This document shows, piece after piece, positions 5,898-6,236 of a stretch of DNA of 6,236 bases (within the stretch, counting starts at the first letter, position 1; each line of letters opens with the position of its first letter). Under the pieces are notes generated by a model, which saw nothing but the letters and a program-made list of their open reading frames with translations, was not told where the DNA came from and ran no database searches. This stretch comes from Pirellulaceae bacterium (lineage in GTDB: Bacteria > Planctomycetota > Planctomycetia > Pirellulales > Pirellulaceae), in contig JADLDX010000338.1 of the NCBI GenBank assembly GCA_020846515.1, positions 1 through 6,236 of the forward strand, given 5' to 3'. A program made the position numbers and the translations under genes.

Positions 5898-6236
5898 ATA
5901 GTTTTGAGCCGTCCCAATGCAGCATCGTCCAGCGATTCCGATTGAGAAGCGAAATCAGCAGGCGCAGCGCTCCACCCGCTAGCGTTTCTTCGTCGGCCAT
6001 TACTCGCGATTTGAAACAAACCTACGTTGGCTAAATAGGTGATTCGATCGCTACAATCCGCTGGCTACCGTGCGCGGTATGCCACTTAGGCAAGCTGATG
6101 TGGTAGTGTCGTGCGGCGCGCCTTACTCTTTGCGGCCAACTTAGTTGCATTGTCGCTATAGCCGGTGCTAACGGTACTGCGAGCGGACAACTGCTGGCCA
6201 ATCTTAGGGGCTCGGCATTTTAAAAGAGTTAAATAA
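5898..6236. other. Upstream region of the - strand operon, no convincing gene
   Basis: These 339 bases contain no recognisable gene. Two short - strand frames exist: 39 codons from ATG 6150 to a TAG at 6031, and 74 codons from ATG 6000 to 5776, the latter running out of frame into the co-polymerase gene. Neither has a ribosome binding site or a known motif, so both are probably chance frames. A GGCGCGCC palindrome lies at 6115-6122. The last 20 bases are AT-rich. Read on the - strand, they contain TAAAAT (6222-6217), a good -10 match, but any -35 would lie beyond the window edge. If real, this promoter would give a leader of about 310 bases. Confidence 0.45.
6217..6222 (-). promoter_or_regulatory. 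Possible -10 box for the - strand operon
   Basis: TAAAAT matches TATAAT at five of six positions and sits in an AT-rich patch that includes the palindrome TTTTAAAA (6218-6225). The -35 region would fall outside the window, so the call cannot be tested here. Confidence 0.15.

Noticed and set aside
6115..6122. GGCGCGCC palindrome upstream of the co-polymerase operon
   Set aside because: A single 8-base palindrome in moderately GC-rich DNA with no partner site is not enough to call an operator.
1..6236. CRISPR array, tRNA, rRNA, insertion sequence or transposase
   Set aside because: Reading both strands I found no regularly spaced repeats, no tRNA-like cloverleaf, no terminal inverted repeats flanking a gene and no transposase or integrase motifs.

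Overview
This window looks like part of a surface or exopolysaccharide biosynthesis locus from a Gram-negative-type bacterium. Base composition is balanced to moderately GC-rich by eye. The protein types, the sparse Shine-Dalgarno signals and the mix of long intergenic and tightly packed spacing recall marine Planctomycetota (Pirellulaceae-like). That taxonomic guess is an inference from protein style only and is tentative.

Layout. Bases 1-299 hold no convincing gene. They contain a cluster of ATGCGC/GCGCAT palindromic elements and a short dyad, just upstream of a GTG-started gene with a good ribosome binding site. On the + strand, 300-1520 encodes a membrane-bound family 2 glycosyltransferase. 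It is followed 49 bases later by 1570-2628, a protein of the NodB-like/polysaccharide-deacetylase-like type with striking HLHH, IHGNW and HTHG blocks. On the - strand, 5897-3597 encodes a large Wzz/GumC-type polysaccharide co-polymerase fused to a BY-kinase-like cytoplasmic domain. It is followed after only 12 bases by 3584-2625, a monotopic phosphoglycosyl transferase (bacterial sugar transferase family). The two pairs converge, and their stop codons overlap inside one CTAG at 2625-2628. Bases 5898-6236 are the upstream region of the - strand pair, with no convincing gene.

How the genes could work together (inference): the phosphoglycosyl transferase would load the first sugar-phosphate on undecaprenyl phosphate at the inner face of the membrane. 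The GT2 enzyme would add sugars or polymerise, the deacetylase-like protein could trim acyl groups or otherwise modify the glycan, and the co-polymerase would govern chain length and export. No flippase, polymerase, outer-membrane exporter or tyrosine phosphatase lies in the window, so the locus must continue outside it or be split.

The most notable point is the co-polymerase. It keeps the BY-kinase fold signature, including a Walker A'-like LLVDLDP segment. However, its P-loop reads HEPRHK where GEGKST is expected, its Walker B aspartate is replaced, and it lacks a C-terminal tyrosine cluster. It therefore looks like a pseudokinase co-polymerase.
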